Shown piece after piece: positions 25,986 through 34,776 of a DNA stretch of 64,000 bases. Under the pieces are notes generated by a model that was given only the letters and a program-made list of their open reading frames with translations, ran no database searches and was not told the DNA's origin. Both the position numbers and the translations under genes were made by a program. Source of the stretch: Luteimonas sp. MC1825. GTDB taxonomy: Bacteria; Pseudomonadota; Gammaproteobacteria; Xanthomonadales; Xanthomonadaceae. Each line of letters opens with the position of its first letter. The stretch's first letter is position 1. The stretch covers positions 806,001 to 870,000 of the forward strand of contig NZ_CP061714.1 in assembly GCF_014764385.1 (NCBI RefSeq). Reading direction: 5' to 3'.

Positions 25986-27836
25986 TCAGGCCAGGAAACC
26001 ACCCGACTGCCGCTGCCACAGCTGCGCGTACAGGCCGCCGGCGGCGACCAGCTCGGCATGCGTGCCTTCCTCGACGATCCGCCCCTGGTCCATCACCACC
26101 AGCCGGTCCATGGCCGCGATTGTCGACAGGCGGTGGGCGATGGCGATGACGGTCTTGCCCTGCATCAGCCGGTAGAGATTGCCCTGGATGGCGGCCTCGA
26201 CCTCCGAGTCCAGCGCAGAGGTGGCTTCGTCCAGCACCAGGATCGGCGCGTCCTTCAGCAGCACGCGTGCCACGGCGATGCGCTGGCGCTGGCCGCCCGA
26301 CAGCTTGACGCCGCGCTCGCCGACCTGGGCGTCGTAGCCGTGGCGGCCCTCGGCATCGCCGAGCTGGAGGATGAAGTCGTGCGCCTCGGCCTGGCGCGCG
26401 GCCTCCACCATCTCGGCCTCGCTGGCGTCCGGCCGCCCGTAGAGGATGTTCTCGCGCACCGAGCGATGCAGCAGCGAGGTGTCCTGGGTGACCACGCCGA
26501 TGCGCGCGCGCAGCGTGTCCTGCTGCACGCTGGCGATGTCGATGCCGTCGATGAGGATGCGGCCGCTCTCGACGTCGTGGAAGCGCAGCAGCAGGTTGGC
26601 CAGCGTCGACTTGCCGGCGCCGGAGCGGCCGACGATGCCGATCTTCTCGCCGGCGCGCACGTGCAGGTCGAGGCGGTCGATCACGCCGGCGCCCTTGCCG
26701 TAGTGGAAGCCAACGCCCTCGAAGCGGATGTCGCCGGCCACCGCGCCGAGCTCCGGCGCGCCGGGCGCGTCGTCGACCGTCGGTGGCAGCGAGATCGAGC
26801 TGATGCCGTCCTGCACGGTGCCGATGTTCTCGAACAGCGCCGACAGTTCCCACATGATCCATTGCGACATGCCCACCATGCGCAACGCCAGGGCGACGGC
26901 CACCGCGACCGCGCCGGCGCTGATGGCGTCCCCCAGCCACAGCCACACGCCGACGCCGGTCACCGACGCCAGCAGCAGCATGTTGAGCGTGTAGTTGGCC
27001 ACGCTGACCCGCGTGCCCAGGCGCATCTGCCGGTACACGGTGCCGAGGAAGCCGTGCATCGCCTCGCGCGCATAGGCCTGCTCGCGCCGCGAGTGCGAGA
27101 ACAGCTTGACCACCGCGATGTTGGTGTAACTGTCGACGATGCGGCCGGTCATGTCCGAGCGCGCATCGGCCTGCTCGCGCGAGACACGCTCCATGCGCGG
27201 CACGAAATACCGCATCAACAGGGCGTAGGCGATGATCCAGCCCGCGAACGGCAGCATCAGCCGCCAGTCGGACGCGGCGGCGGCCAGCATCGCGCCGGTG
27301 ACGTACACCACGATGTACACGCCGACATCGAGCAGCTTGACCACCGTCTCGCGCACGGCAAGCGAGGTCTGCATCAGCTTGGTGGCGATGCGCCCGGCAA
27401 ACTCGTCCTGGAAATAGCCCATCGACTGCCGCAGCAGGTAACGGTGCACGTTCCAGCGGATGCGCATCGGGAAATTGCCGAGCAGGGCCTGGTACTGCAC
27501 CATCGAATCCAGCAGCACCAGCAGCGGCAGGCCCACCAGCACCAGCCCGGCCATCCACGCCAGCCTTGGACCTTCCACGGCCAGGAACGTGGCCGGCGTG
27601 TGCGCGCCCAGCCGGTCGACCAGCGCGCCCAGGTACACGTACAGCGCGAGCTCCGCGGCGGCGATGGCCGCGCCGAGCACGGCGAGCGCGATCAGCCACG
27701 GGCCGGCGCCGCGCGTGTAGTGCATGCAGAACGCGACCAGCGTGCGCGGCGGCTGGCGCGGCGGTGTGTCGGGGAACGGATCGAGCCTGCGCTCGAACCA
27801 GCCGAGCAGGCCGCGGCGCGTGTCGTCAGCGGCCAC
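25986..27836 (-). CDS. ABC exporter (fused membrane and ATP-binding domains, MsbA/multidrug type)
   Basis: 616 aa from GTG 27836, overlapping the upstream DUF2207 gene by 11 bases. Six transmembrane helices occupy about 45-330. Walker A GRSGAGKS is at about 402-409, with LSGGQRQR and LDEATSALD in the ATPase domain. Homodimeric exporters of this type move lipids or drugs out of the inner membrane. The GTG was chosen because it gives the usual length. The first 20 residues are basic. The substrate is unknown. Last of a four-gene overlapping unit (S4, LemA, DUF2207, ABC). Confidence 0.88.
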   Translation of the reverse strand: MAADDTRRGLLGWFERRLDPFPDTPPRQPPRTLVAFCMHYTRGAGPWLIALAVLGAAIAAAELALYVYLGALVDRLGAHTPATFLAVEGPRLAWMAGLVLVGLPLLVLLDSMVQYQALLGNFPMRIRWNVHRYLLRQSMGYFQDEFAGRIATKLMQTSLAVRETVVKLLDVGVYIVVYVTGAMLAAAASDWRLMLPFAGWIIAYALLMRYFVPRMERVSREQADARSDMTGRIVDSYTNIAVVKLFSHSRREQAYAREAMHGFLGTVYRQMRLGTRVSVANYTLNMLLLASVTGVGVWLWLGDAISAGAVAVAVALALRMVGMSQWIMWELSALFENIGTVQDGISSISLPPTVDDAPGAPELGAVAGDIRFEGVGFHYGKGAGVIDRLDLHVRAGEKIGIVGRSGAGKSTLANLLLRFHDVESGRILIDGIDIASVQQDTLRARIGVVTQDTSLLHRSVRENILYGRPDASEAEMVEAARQAEAHDFILQLGDAEGRHGYDAQVGERGVKLSGGQRQRIAVARVLLKDAPILVLDEATSALDSEVEAAIQGNLYRLMQGKTVIAIAHRLSTIAAMDRLVVMDQGRIVEEGTHAELVAAGGLYAQLWQRQSGGFLA

Positions 27837-29592
27837 CGCCACCTCCGCCGCCACCACCGCCGCCGGAGAACCCGCCACCGCCACCACCCGACGAGCTGCC
27901 CGGGGGCGACGACGCCGAGGCGATCTGCGTGCCCAGGGCACCGCCGACGGATTTGGTGAAGTTGCCGACGCTGCCGAAGTTGCCGCCCTGGTACCAGCCG
28001 ATCGCCGCGGTGGCCGCGGCGGCGGCCGCGGCACCGACTGCCAGCGTGAAGCGGCGCGTCCACGCGTCCTCGACGCCCAGCGCCACCGCATACGGCAGCA
28101 GGGCCTCGAAGCGCGCGGCGTCGAGCCGGGGCTCGGGGCCGGCACCGCCGGCGCTCGCGGGCCCAGCCAGCCGCGCCAGGTCGTCCTGTTCGGCCACCGA
28201 CAGATAGCGCTTGAAGCCTTCGATCTCGTCGAGGAGCCTGCGACCCTCGGGCGTGGGCGCGCCGATCACGATGCAGAACGTGATCAGCACCACCAGCGCG
28301 AGACCCAACGGCACCAGCGCCCACGGCATGCCGCCGCCGTGGTTGATCGCGGTCAGCACCAGCGTGGCCGCCACGGTGGCGGCGAAGATGACGCAGGCGA
28401 TCGCGATGCTGCCGCCGTTGTGCGAGAACATCGCTGGCTGGAAGCGCTTGGCAAACGCCTTGCCGTGGGTGGCGATGGCCGCCTGGATGCGCGTGGCGCT
28501 GTCCTTTTTCAGTGCGAGCCGCGCGGCGCTGCCGGGCAACAGGGCTTCGAGCAGGCGGCGTTCGTCGTCGTTGTCGATGTGGTGCGGACCGGGATTGCGT
28601 TGCAGCGTCCAGGCATCGCCCAGCGTGCGCTCCTCGCGCTCGATGGTGACCGCGCCCTTGACCGCGCAGGCCAGCAGCTCGGACGACAGGCACAGGTTGT
28701 CGTAGCCGCGTCGCATCATGTAGCGCAGCGCCGCCGGTGACTCACCTCGCGGCGGATCGTAGCGGGCGATCACCACGCCGGTCGCCGGATCGCGGCCGAT
28801 GCGGTTCCAGCGCCGCAGGCAGAACGCCGCCAGCAGCAACAGCCCGGCGAACGCCGCGAGCAGCGAGAGGTTGTCGCGCAGCAGCCACCACAGCGTGTCC
28901 GAGCGCGTCGGCGCCGCCACCACGCCCTTGGGGAACGACAGCACCGTGGTCAGGCCTTCGCGCGGCGGCAGCGGGCGGGTCAGGGTCCAGCGGGCGACGC
29001 CGGGCGCGACGATGCGCGCCTCGAAATCGTCGCCTTGCGCGCCGTATGCGCCCGAGTAGCCTTCCGCCACCAGGTCGTCCTCCGGCACCGGCGCGGGCAG
29101 ACGCACTTCGACGCTGCCGGTCTCGATGGTGAAGTCCCAGCCGTGACCGATCGCGTTCCAGTACAGCTCGTCGTGGCCGGCGAAGAAGCCCACCTGCCGC
29201 GTGGTGCGGAAGCGCAGCGTGTAGGTGTATTCGGCGGGCACCGGCAGCAGGTCGTCGTTGCCGGTGTTGACGCGCACGCCATTGTTGACGCCTTCGGTGA
29301 ACCACGGCTCGGCGACGCCGTCGCGCGCCACGTCCACCACGTCGAAGCCGACCACCACGTTGTTGCCGTGGCGGTCCTTGTAGCGGGTGGGGAAGTCGCG
29401 GTAGATGCCGCGGCGGATGTTGTCGCCCTCGGCGCGCACGCGGATGCGCTCGACCACGTCGAGGCTGCCGTCGGCGTTGACCTGCACTTCGCTGTCGTAG
29501 GCAAGGATGCGCTCCTGCGCCTGGGATGCTCCCGCAAGCGCCAGCAGCGCCGCGGCCAGCAACCCACGCAGCGTGGATGCCACGCCGCTCAT
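27826..29592 (-). CDS. DUF2207 membrane protein with glycine-rich tail
   Basis: 588 aa. Signal peptide (ALLALAGASQA|QE). An N-terminal domain of about 200 residues (YDSEVQVNADGSLDVVERI, IRRGIYRDFPTRY) is the DUF2207 signature, followed by about four transmembrane helices. The last 40 residues are almost pure Gly/Ser with one Phe, as in other DUF2207 proteins. The family often neighbours LemA, as here; the start overlaps the lemA stop by ATGA. Role unknown, probably envelope. Confidence 0.88.
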   Translation of the reverse strand: MSGVASTLRGLLAAALLALAGASQAQERILAYDSEVQVNADGSLDVVERIRVRAEGDNIRRGIYRDFPTRYKDRHGNNVVVGFDVVDVARDGVAEPWFTEGVNNGVRVNTGNDDLLPVPAEYTYTLRFRTTRQVGFFAGHDELYWNAIGHGWDFTIETGSVEVRLPAPVPEDDLVAEGYSGAYGAQGDDFEARIVAPGVARWTLTRPLPPREGLTTVLSFPKGVVAAPTRSDTLWWLLRDNLSLLAAFAGLLLLAAFCLRRWNRIGRDPATGVVIARYDPPRGESPAALRYMMRRGYDNLCLSSELLACAVKGAVTIEREERTLGDAWTLQRNPGPHHIDNDDERRLLEALLPGSAARLALKKDSATRIQAAIATHGKAFAKRFQPAMFSHNGGSIAIACVIFAATVAATLVLTAINHGGGMPWALVPLGLALVVLITFCIVIGAPTPEGRRLLDEIEGFKRYLSVAEQDDLARLAGPASAGGAGPEPRLDAARFEALLPYAVALGVEDAWTRRFTLAVGAAAAAAATAAIGWYQGGNFGSVGNFTKSVGGALGTQIASASSPPGSSSGGGGGGFSGGGGGGGGGGGR

Positions 29593-30149
29593 CGCGACAG
29601 CTCCACCACCGGCGCCGCGCGTCCGCCTTCGGCGGCCTGGAAGAATTCGGCGTCGCCGAAGCCGAAGGCGCGCGCCACGACCAGGTCGGGCACGCGCTGC
29701 ACGCCGTCGTTGAGGTCGCGCACCGCGCCGTTGTAGAACCGGCGCGCGTACTGCAGCTGTTCTTCCACTTCCACCAGTTCACGCTGCAGCTGCGCGAAGT
29801 TCTGGTTGGCCTTGAGGTCGGGATAGGCCTCGCGCAGCAGCAGCAGGCGGCCGACCGCCTGTTCCAGCGCCTGCTCCAGCGCGCCGAGCTTCGCCGGGCT
29901 GGCCACCGCCATCGCCTGCGCGCGCAGCGCGGTGACGGCCTCGAGCAGGGCGCTCTCGTGCCCGGCATAGCCGCGCACCGCGGCGACCAGCTGCGGCACC
30001 AGGTCGTGGCGGCGCTGAAGCTGCACGTCGATATCGGCCCAGGCGGTCTTCACCTGGTTGCGCAGCCGCACCAGGCGGTTGAAGGCGAACACGCCCCACG
30101 CGACCAGCGCCGCCGCCAGCAGCAGCGCCGCGACGACCGCGGCGGTCAC
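29589..30149 (-). CDS. LemA family membrane protein
   Basis: 186 aa from GTG 30149. One N-terminal helix, then a four-helix bundle with the LemA pattern: RLRNQVKTAWADIDVQLQRRHDLVPQLV, YAGHESALLEAV and FNGAVRDLND-like FYNGAVRDLND. The GTG overlaps the TGA of the S4 gene (GTGA). LemA proteins are membrane-anchored with an unclear role. The pairing with DUF2207 is common. Confidence 0.9.
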   Translation of the reverse strand: MTAAVVAALLLAAALVAWGVFAFNRLVRLRNQVKTAWADIDVQLQRRHDLVPQLVAAVRGYAGHESALLEAVTALRAQAMAVASPAKLGALEQALEQAVGRLLLLREAYPDLKANQNFAQLQRELVEVEEQLQYARRFYNGAVRDLNDGVQRVPDLVVARAFGFGDAEFFQAAEGGRAAPVVELSR

Positions 30150-30373
30150 GGTGCGTCGCCCGCCAGCACCGCGATTTCGGTGTCGCCCAGCAGCACGTAT
30201 TGGCCGGCGCGGATCTTGGCGGTCTTGCGGCTTTCCACGGTGCCGTCCACGCGCACCGCGCCGGCGGCCACGAGCGCCTTGCCGGCGCCGCCGCTGTCGC
30301 ACAGCCCGACCAGCTTGAGCAGCTGGTTGAGCTCGACGTGCTCGCCCTGGAGTTCGAATTCGATGCGTGGCAT
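30146..30373 (-). CDS. Small S4-domain RNA-binding protein (YbcJ-like)
   Basis: 75 aa, essentially one S4 domain: ELNQLLKLVGLCDSGGAGKALVAAGAVRVDG is the classic two-helix plus strand signature. YbcJ-like proteins bind RNA in the cytoplasm, and some relate to ribosome assembly. It is first in a run overlapping lemA. Confidence 0.88.
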   Translation of the reverse strand: MPRIEFELQGEHVELNQLLKLVGLCDSGGAGKALVAAGAVRVDGTVESRKTAKIRAGQYVLLGDTEIAVLAGDAP

Positions 30374-30486
30374 GTGCGGTCCGGCGCGTGTTTTCGGAAT
30401 GTGGCGAGCCTAGCGCAACCGGGTCGCCATCGGCGTTACCCTTCCGTCAGCCGCGGCACGCCGCCGGGGGGGAAGGAGACGCCGCG

Positions 30487-30876
30487 ATGACCACCGAACT
30501 GCAGATCCTGGGCTGGGCGATCGTGCTGGGCCTGGTGCACCTGTTCCTCGACGCCACGCTCAAGACCTCGCAGCGCGGGCTGGCGTGGAACACCGGGCCT
30601 CGCGACGGCGCGGTGCCGCCCCTCGACGGCGTGGCGGGCCGCGTCAACCGCAGTTTCGCCAACTTCCTCGAGACCTTCCCGATGTTCGCGGCCGCGGTGC
30701 TGGCGGTGGTGGTATCGGGGCAGTCCGGCGAGCGCGCCGTGCTCGGCGCACAGGTCTACTTCTGGGCGCGGGTCGCCTACATCCCGGCATACGCGGCCGG
30801 TATTCCCTATGTGCGCAGCCTGATCTGGGGCATCTCGCTGCTTGGCATCCTGATGGTGCTCTCCGCGCTGTTCTGA
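30487..30876 (+). CDS. MAPEG family membrane protein
   Basis: 129 aa; GGGAAGGAG lies nine bases before the ATG. Four predicted helices: LGWAIVLGLVHLFLDATL, a loop with RVNRSFANFLETFPMFAAAVLAV (MAPEG core FxNxxE motif with the conserved Asn and Glu), then AYIPAYAAGIPYVRSLIW. This fits bacterial MAPEG proteins, possible glutathione transferases. Substrate unknown. Confidence 0.9.
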   Translation: MTTELQILGWAIVLGLVHLFLDATLKTSQRGLAWNTGPRDGAVPPLDGVAGRVNRSFANFLETFPMFAAAVLAVVVSGQSGERAVLGAQVYFWARVAYIPAYAAGIPYVRSLIWGISLLGILMVLSALF

Positions 30877-30883
30877 GCGCGCC

Positions 30884-31582
30884 TCACTCGCGCTCGAAGC
30901 GGGCGATCTCGTCGAGGATCTGCTGGCCGCGGCGGATGCCGTCGCCGCCGTCGGCGACGCAGGCATGTGCATTCGCATCGGTCGCCGCCCCCGGCAGTGC
31001 CGGGTTGCGGCGCCTGCGCCATGCGTACAGCCAGGTGCCCAGCAGCCCTGCGACGCCGACCGCCAGGCTGGCCTGGATCCACGCCGGCGTGGCCGCCGCC
31101 GCGGGCGTGGCGCCCAGCCCCGAGACGGCCACCACCACCAGCACCCACATGATCCACCACGGCAGGCCCGTGGCGTTGGCGTTGATCCCGTAAACGCGCA
31201 GCAGCCGGGCCATCTGCTGCTGGATGCGCAGCACCGGCGCCGAGTAGTCGATGCTGGCGACGAGGCCGAGCGTGATGCCGGCCAGCGCGATGTTCAGCAC
31301 GCCGAACGCGTGAACGAGGATGCCGCTGGCGAACAGGCCGGCGACCTCCGTGTTGCGCGTCCAGCAGGCCACGCCCAGCACCACCAGCGCCACGCCCAGC
31401 AGCAGCTGCAGCAGCTGGCCGATGACCAGCGGGCGCAGGCCGCGGCGCGCGCGCTCCAGCCGCGATTCGCGCAGCAGCTGGAGGTTCAGCGCCTGCTGCC
31501 TTTCCATCTGCCTGCCAAGCACTTGCCAGGCCTGCTTGAGGTCGTCGAGTTCCATCGTCCTGCCCATGTCGGAAGCGGTCAT
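30884..31582 (-). CDS. Membrane protein encoded directly after an ECF sigma factor
   Basis: 232 aa from ATG 31582, one base after the sigma factor stop. The N-terminal 40 residues are an amphipathic charged helix (MELDDLKQAWQVLGRQMERQ). Four transmembrane helices follow (about 52-70, 80-100, 145-165, 175-195), then a cytoplasmic tail with ILDEIARFERE. The position suggests an anti-sigma or signalling partner of the sigma factor, but no known anti-sigma domain (zinc finger, RseA, FecR) is visible. Function not established. An alternative start at MELDD is possible. Confidence 0.65.
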   Translation of the reverse strand: MTASDMGRTMELDDLKQAWQVLGRQMERQQALNLQLLRESRLERARRGLRPLVIGQLLQLLLGVALVVLGVACWTRNTEVAGLFASGILVHAFGVLNIALAGITLGLVASIDYSAPVLRIQQQMARLLRVYGINANATGLPWWIMWVLVVVAVSGLGATPAAAATPAWIQASLAVGVAGLLGTWLYAWRRRRNPALPGAATDANAHACVADGGDGIRRGQQILDEIARFERE

Positions 31583-31583
31583 G

Positions 31584-32111
31584 TCAGTGGTGTCCCTGGT
31601 TGGCGGCGTGCTCGCGCAGCCGCTGGCGCAGCCTGGAAAGGCGGGTGGTGACGTTGCTGTCGGAGATGCCGAGCACGTCGGCCATCTCGCGCGTGCTGCG
31701 CTCCTCGAGGTAAAGCAGGAGGAGTGCACGGTCGAGCGGTGCGAGGGTGGCGATGAAGCCGTGCAGCAGGCGCAGGCCGTCGTCGTGCACCGGGTCGTGG
31801 GCGTTGTCGTCGGCGACGTCGTGCAGGGCGTCGTCCAGCGGCACCGCGTGCCGGCGGCGCTGGCCCTCGCCGCGCAGGAACGAGATGCCGACGTTCAGCG
31901 CGATCCGGTACATCCAGGTCGAGAACGGCCGCGCGGGGTCGTAGCGCGGCCAGGCGCGCCACAGCTGCGCGGCGATCTCCTGCGCGAGGTCGTCGCGGTC
32001 GGCGCCGCGGGCATAGGTGCCGGCAACCTTGAAGACGATGCCGCGGTGCCGGTCGAGGAGCGCGGCGAAGGCCTCGGCGTCGGTGGCGTGTGTGCTGGCG
32101 ATGCTGTCCAT
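31584..32111 (-). CDS. ECF-type RNA polymerase sigma factor
   Basis: 175 aa from ATG 32111. Sigma region 2 is visible around ADRDDLAQEIAAQLWRAWPRYDPARPFSTWMYRIALN, and region 4 helix-turn-helix around STREMADVLGISDSNVTTRLSRLRQRL. It directs RNA polymerase to a small set of promoters under a stress or envelope signal. The partner gene starts one base downstream. An inverted repeat CGTGACA/TGTCACG lies in its upstream region. Confidence 0.92.
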   Translation of the reverse strand: MDSIASTHATDAEAFAALLDRHRGIVFKVAGTYARGADRDDLAQEIAAQLWRAWPRYDPARPFSTWMYRIALNVGISFLRGEGQRRRHAVPLDDALHDVADDNAHDPVHDDGLRLLHGFIATLAPLDRALLLLYLEERSTREMADVLGISDSNVTTRLSRLRQRLREHAANQGHH

Positions 32112-32138
32112 TCCCGAGCGGCTCCGGCCGCGATCATG

Positions 32139-32180
32139 CGTGACACCGGGGTGGTTCGCCGCACCGGCGGGTTTGTCACG
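32139..32180 (-). promoter_or_regulatory. Inverted repeat CGTGACA...TGTCACG upstream of the sigma factor
   Basis: Perfect 7-bp inverted pair (32139-32145 and 32174-32180), 28 bases between, 28-69 bases before the sigma factor ATG. TGTCAC-like elements are -35 boxes in some ECF groups, so autoregulation is possible. The repeat has not been matched to a known operator. Confidence 0.4.
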
Positions 32181-32182
32181 GC

Positions 32183-32986
32183 CTAGCGCAGGGGCAGGCG
32201 CAGCACTTGTCCATCGAGCTCCAGCACCACGCCATCGGCATCGATCGTGCGCACCGTGGCTTCGCCGACGCGGTCGCCCTCCACCAGCCGCCGGCCGTCG
32301 ACGATCACGAAACGCCGCGCCGGGTCGGCGTTCCACATGTGCATGGTCATCTTCAGCGCGGGCAGGCGCTCGCGCTGGCTGGCGGGGAGTTCGGCGATGC
32401 GCGGCAAGTCTTGGGCCGGCATCGGCGCGGGCACGGGGGCAGCGGGCTGTGGCGCTGCGGGTGGTGGCAGCGGGTGAGCCACCGGGGGAGCTGGCAAGGC
32501 GGAAACACGGGGAACGTCGGCATCCGGTGTCATCGCCGTTGCCGTGGCGCCTGCGGGTAGCGCTGTTGTGCCAGCCGCAGTCGTGCCGACGGCAGCCTGT
32601 GGTTGCGCAGGTGGGGGCTCGGGCGTTTGCGCGACGATGCGCTCGACGCTGGGCAGGGTGTCCATGCCGACGTCGCCGCGATCAGGATCACCTGCCTGGC
32701 GTGCATCGCCCGGCGCGGGCGGCGGCGTGGCAACCGCGTGCGCCAAGTCGTCGCCGACAGCGGCATTGCCGCCGTTGGCCTCTACGGCCGCCGGGTCGAC
32801 GCCGCGCAGCAGCACGAACGCCAGCACCGCGGCGACGGCGGTGCCGGCGAGCGCAAGCCAGCCCCACGCCGGCATGCCACGGCGCGTGGTCGAACCCAGC
32901 GGCGGCAGTTCGACGCGCAGCCCGGGGACTTCACCGCGGCGGCGTTCGGCTTCGGACTTGCGCAGGGCTTCGAGGATCAGCGACAT
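32183..32986 (-). CDS. gspB: GspB-like type II secretion assembly protein
   Basis: 267 aa. Starts MSLILEALRKSEAERRRGEVP, the signature N-terminus of GspB. A transmembrane helix lies at about 41-61, then a long Pro/Ala-rich periplasmic linker. The C-terminal GspB domain (about 195-267) contains ERLPALKMTMHMWNADPARRFVIVDGRRLVEGD. GspB helps ExeA/GspA insert the secretin GspD through peptidoglycan. It follows exeA by 9 bases. No other type II secretion genes are in the window. Confidence 0.92.
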   Translation of the reverse strand: MSLILEALRKSEAERRRGEVPGLRVELPPLGSTTRRGMPAWGWLALAGTAVAAVLAFVLLRGVDPAAVEANGGNAAVGDDLAHAVATPPPAPGDARQAGDPDRGDVGMDTLPSVERIVAQTPEPPPAQPQAAVGTTAAGTTALPAGATATAMTPDADVPRVSALPAPPVAHPLPPPAAPQPAAPVPAPMPAQDLPRIAELPASQRERLPALKMTMHMWNADPARRFVIVDGRRLVEGDRVGEATVRTIDADGVVLELDGQVLRLPLR

Positions 32987-32995
32987 CGGCGTCCC

Positions 32996-34774
32996 TCAGT
33001 CCAGGGTCCGCGCGAGGCGCGGGCCGGCATCGTTCACGGCCAGCGCGAACAGTGTTTCGGGGCCGACGACACCGTCGACCGCGAGACCACGCGCGCGCTG
33101 GAAGCGGAGCACCGATGCGGCCAGGTCGGCATCGAACACGGTGCCGTCCGCTGCCTGCACGGCCACGCCTTCAGTCACGAGCCGTGCGCGCAACCAGTCG
33201 ACAGCGACGCCCTGTTGGCCTTGCACCGGCGCATCGGCAAGCGCGACCGGCGCGCGCCAGACCGCGGCGTAGCGACCAGTCCACGCCTGCTGCAGGGTCG
33301 CGCGGTCGACGTCGAGCGTGCGGCCGTCGAGCAGCAGGCGCGCACGCCCGCCATCGGCCGCCTGCAGCAGCGCCCAGGCCTGGCGGCCGTCGGCTTCGAG
33401 CTGCAGCAGCGCCGGTCGGCCGATCGCGACCAGGCGGTCGAGGTGGGCATTGCCGCGCACGCAGTAGGCGCCGGGTGCAAGCACGCGTGCGCAGGCCGAC
33501 GCCGCGCGCGCGTCGTCCAGCGTGGTGGGCAGGTCCCAGGCGGCGAGCATCGCCAGCCACGCGCGCTCGTCGCTGCTGCCGGTGGCTGTGGCCTCCGCAC
33601 CGCCGGCGGCGCGTGCGTCCGCGCGACCGCTGGCGGCAGCGGCGATCCGCGTGGCGAGCGTGGCCGAATCCGCGTCGCTTGCGTGGATCCGCGCAGTCGC
33701 AGCGGCGTTGGCGGAAGCGCCGGCCGCTGTGGACGCGCCATCCGCACCGGTGGCGGCCGACGCCGCGCCGCCGCCGGGTGCACGGGCGGCTGCCTCGGCG
33801 ACCGTAGCGGATGCGCGCGTGGCGTCGTCTGCGACACGACCGACCCGCGGCGCGCCCGCGCGCGGCAGCAGCGCGGCCAGCGCGATCGCCAGCACCGCCG
33901 CGGCGCCCATGCCTGCCGCTGCCAGCATCCAGCGGCGTGATCGCGCAGTGGCGCGTGCCGGTGGTGGCAACGCTTCGCGCGCGGCTTCCTCGACCAGCGC
34001 GGCATCGAGCGTGGCGCGGTCGCGCGCGTAGCCGGCGAGCAGCGCGCGCTCGGCGATCACGTTCACCAGCCGCGGAATGCCGCCGCTGCGCAGGTGGATG
34101 CGCTGCACCGCGCCGGCATCGAACGGGAAATGCTGGCCACCGGCGATGCGGAAGCGGTGGCGGAGGTAATCGGCGGTGCCGGTGGCGTCGAGCGGGGTGA
34201 GGTGGAAGCGCGCGGTGATCCGCTGCGCCAGCTGGCGCAGGTCCGGGCGCCCGAGCATGTCGCGCAGCTCGGGCTGGCCGATCAGGATCACCTGCAGCAG
34301 CTTCTGCGTGTCGGTCTCGAGGTTGGTCAGCAGGCGCACCTGCTCCAGCGTGTCCACCGACAGCGCCTGCGCCTCGTCGACCACCAGCACCACGCGCAGG
34401 CCCTGCGCGTAGGCGTCGAGCAGGTGGGCGTTGAGTGCGTCGATGAGCGCCTTGGCGTTGCCACGGCGGCCGTTGAGGTCGATGCGCAGCTCCTCGCATA
34501 CCGTTTCCAGCAGCTGCGTCGGGTTGACGCGCGGATTGAGCACCAGCGCCACGCGCACGTTGTCGGGCAGCTGGCCAAGCAACAGCCGGCTGAGCGTGGT
34601 CTTGCCGGTGCCGACCTCGCCGGTCAGCTGCACGAAACCGCCGCCGCCGCCCTGGGTGATGCCGAACATCAGGTGCGCGAGCGCGTCGCGGTGGCGCTCG
34701 CCCAGGAACACGAAGCGCGGATCCGGCGTGATCGAGAACGGTGGCTCGGTGAGTCCGTAGTGCGCGAGGTACAT
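32996..34774 (-). CDS. gspA: ExeA/GspA-type AAA ATPase with peptidoglycan-binding domain
   Basis: 592 aa. MYLAHYGLTEPPFSITPDPRF opens the ExeA family. Walker A GEVGTGKT is at 52-59, Walker B about 127 in LVVDEAQAL. A transmembrane helix lies at about 283-303. The periplasmic part is an Ala-rich linker and a C-terminal peptidoglycan-binding domain with FQRARGLAVDGVVGPETLFAL. ExeA forms a ring with GspB to open peptidoglycan for the secretin. Its start is two bases after the EamA transporter stop, so the secretion pair rides in a transporter operon. Confidence 0.92.
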   Translation of the reverse strand: MYLAHYGLTEPPFSITPDPRFVFLGERHRDALAHLMFGITQGGGGGFVQLTGEVGTGKTTLSRLLLGQLPDNVRVALVLNPRVNPTQLLETVCEELRIDLNGRRGNAKALIDALNAHLLDAYAQGLRVVLVVDEAQALSVDTLEQVRLLTNLETDTQKLLQVILIGQPELRDMLGRPDLRQLAQRITARFHLTPLDATGTADYLRHRFRIAGGQHFPFDAGAVQRIHLRSGGIPRLVNVIAERALLAGYARDRATLDAALVEEAAREALPPPARATARSRRWMLAAAGMGAAAVLAIALAALLPRAGAPRVGRVADDATRASATVAEAAARAPGGGAASAATGADGASTAAGASANAAATARIHASDADSATLATRIAAAASGRADARAAGGAEATATGSSDERAWLAMLAAWDLPTTLDDARAASACARVLAPGAYCVRGNAHLDRLVAIGRPALLQLEADGRQAWALLQAADGGRARLLLDGRTLDVDRATLQQAWTGRYAAVWRAPVALADAPVQGQQGVAVDWLRARLVTEGVAVQAADGTVFDADLAASVLRFQRARGLAVDGVVGPETLFALAVNDAGPRLARTLD

Positions 34775-34776
34775 GC

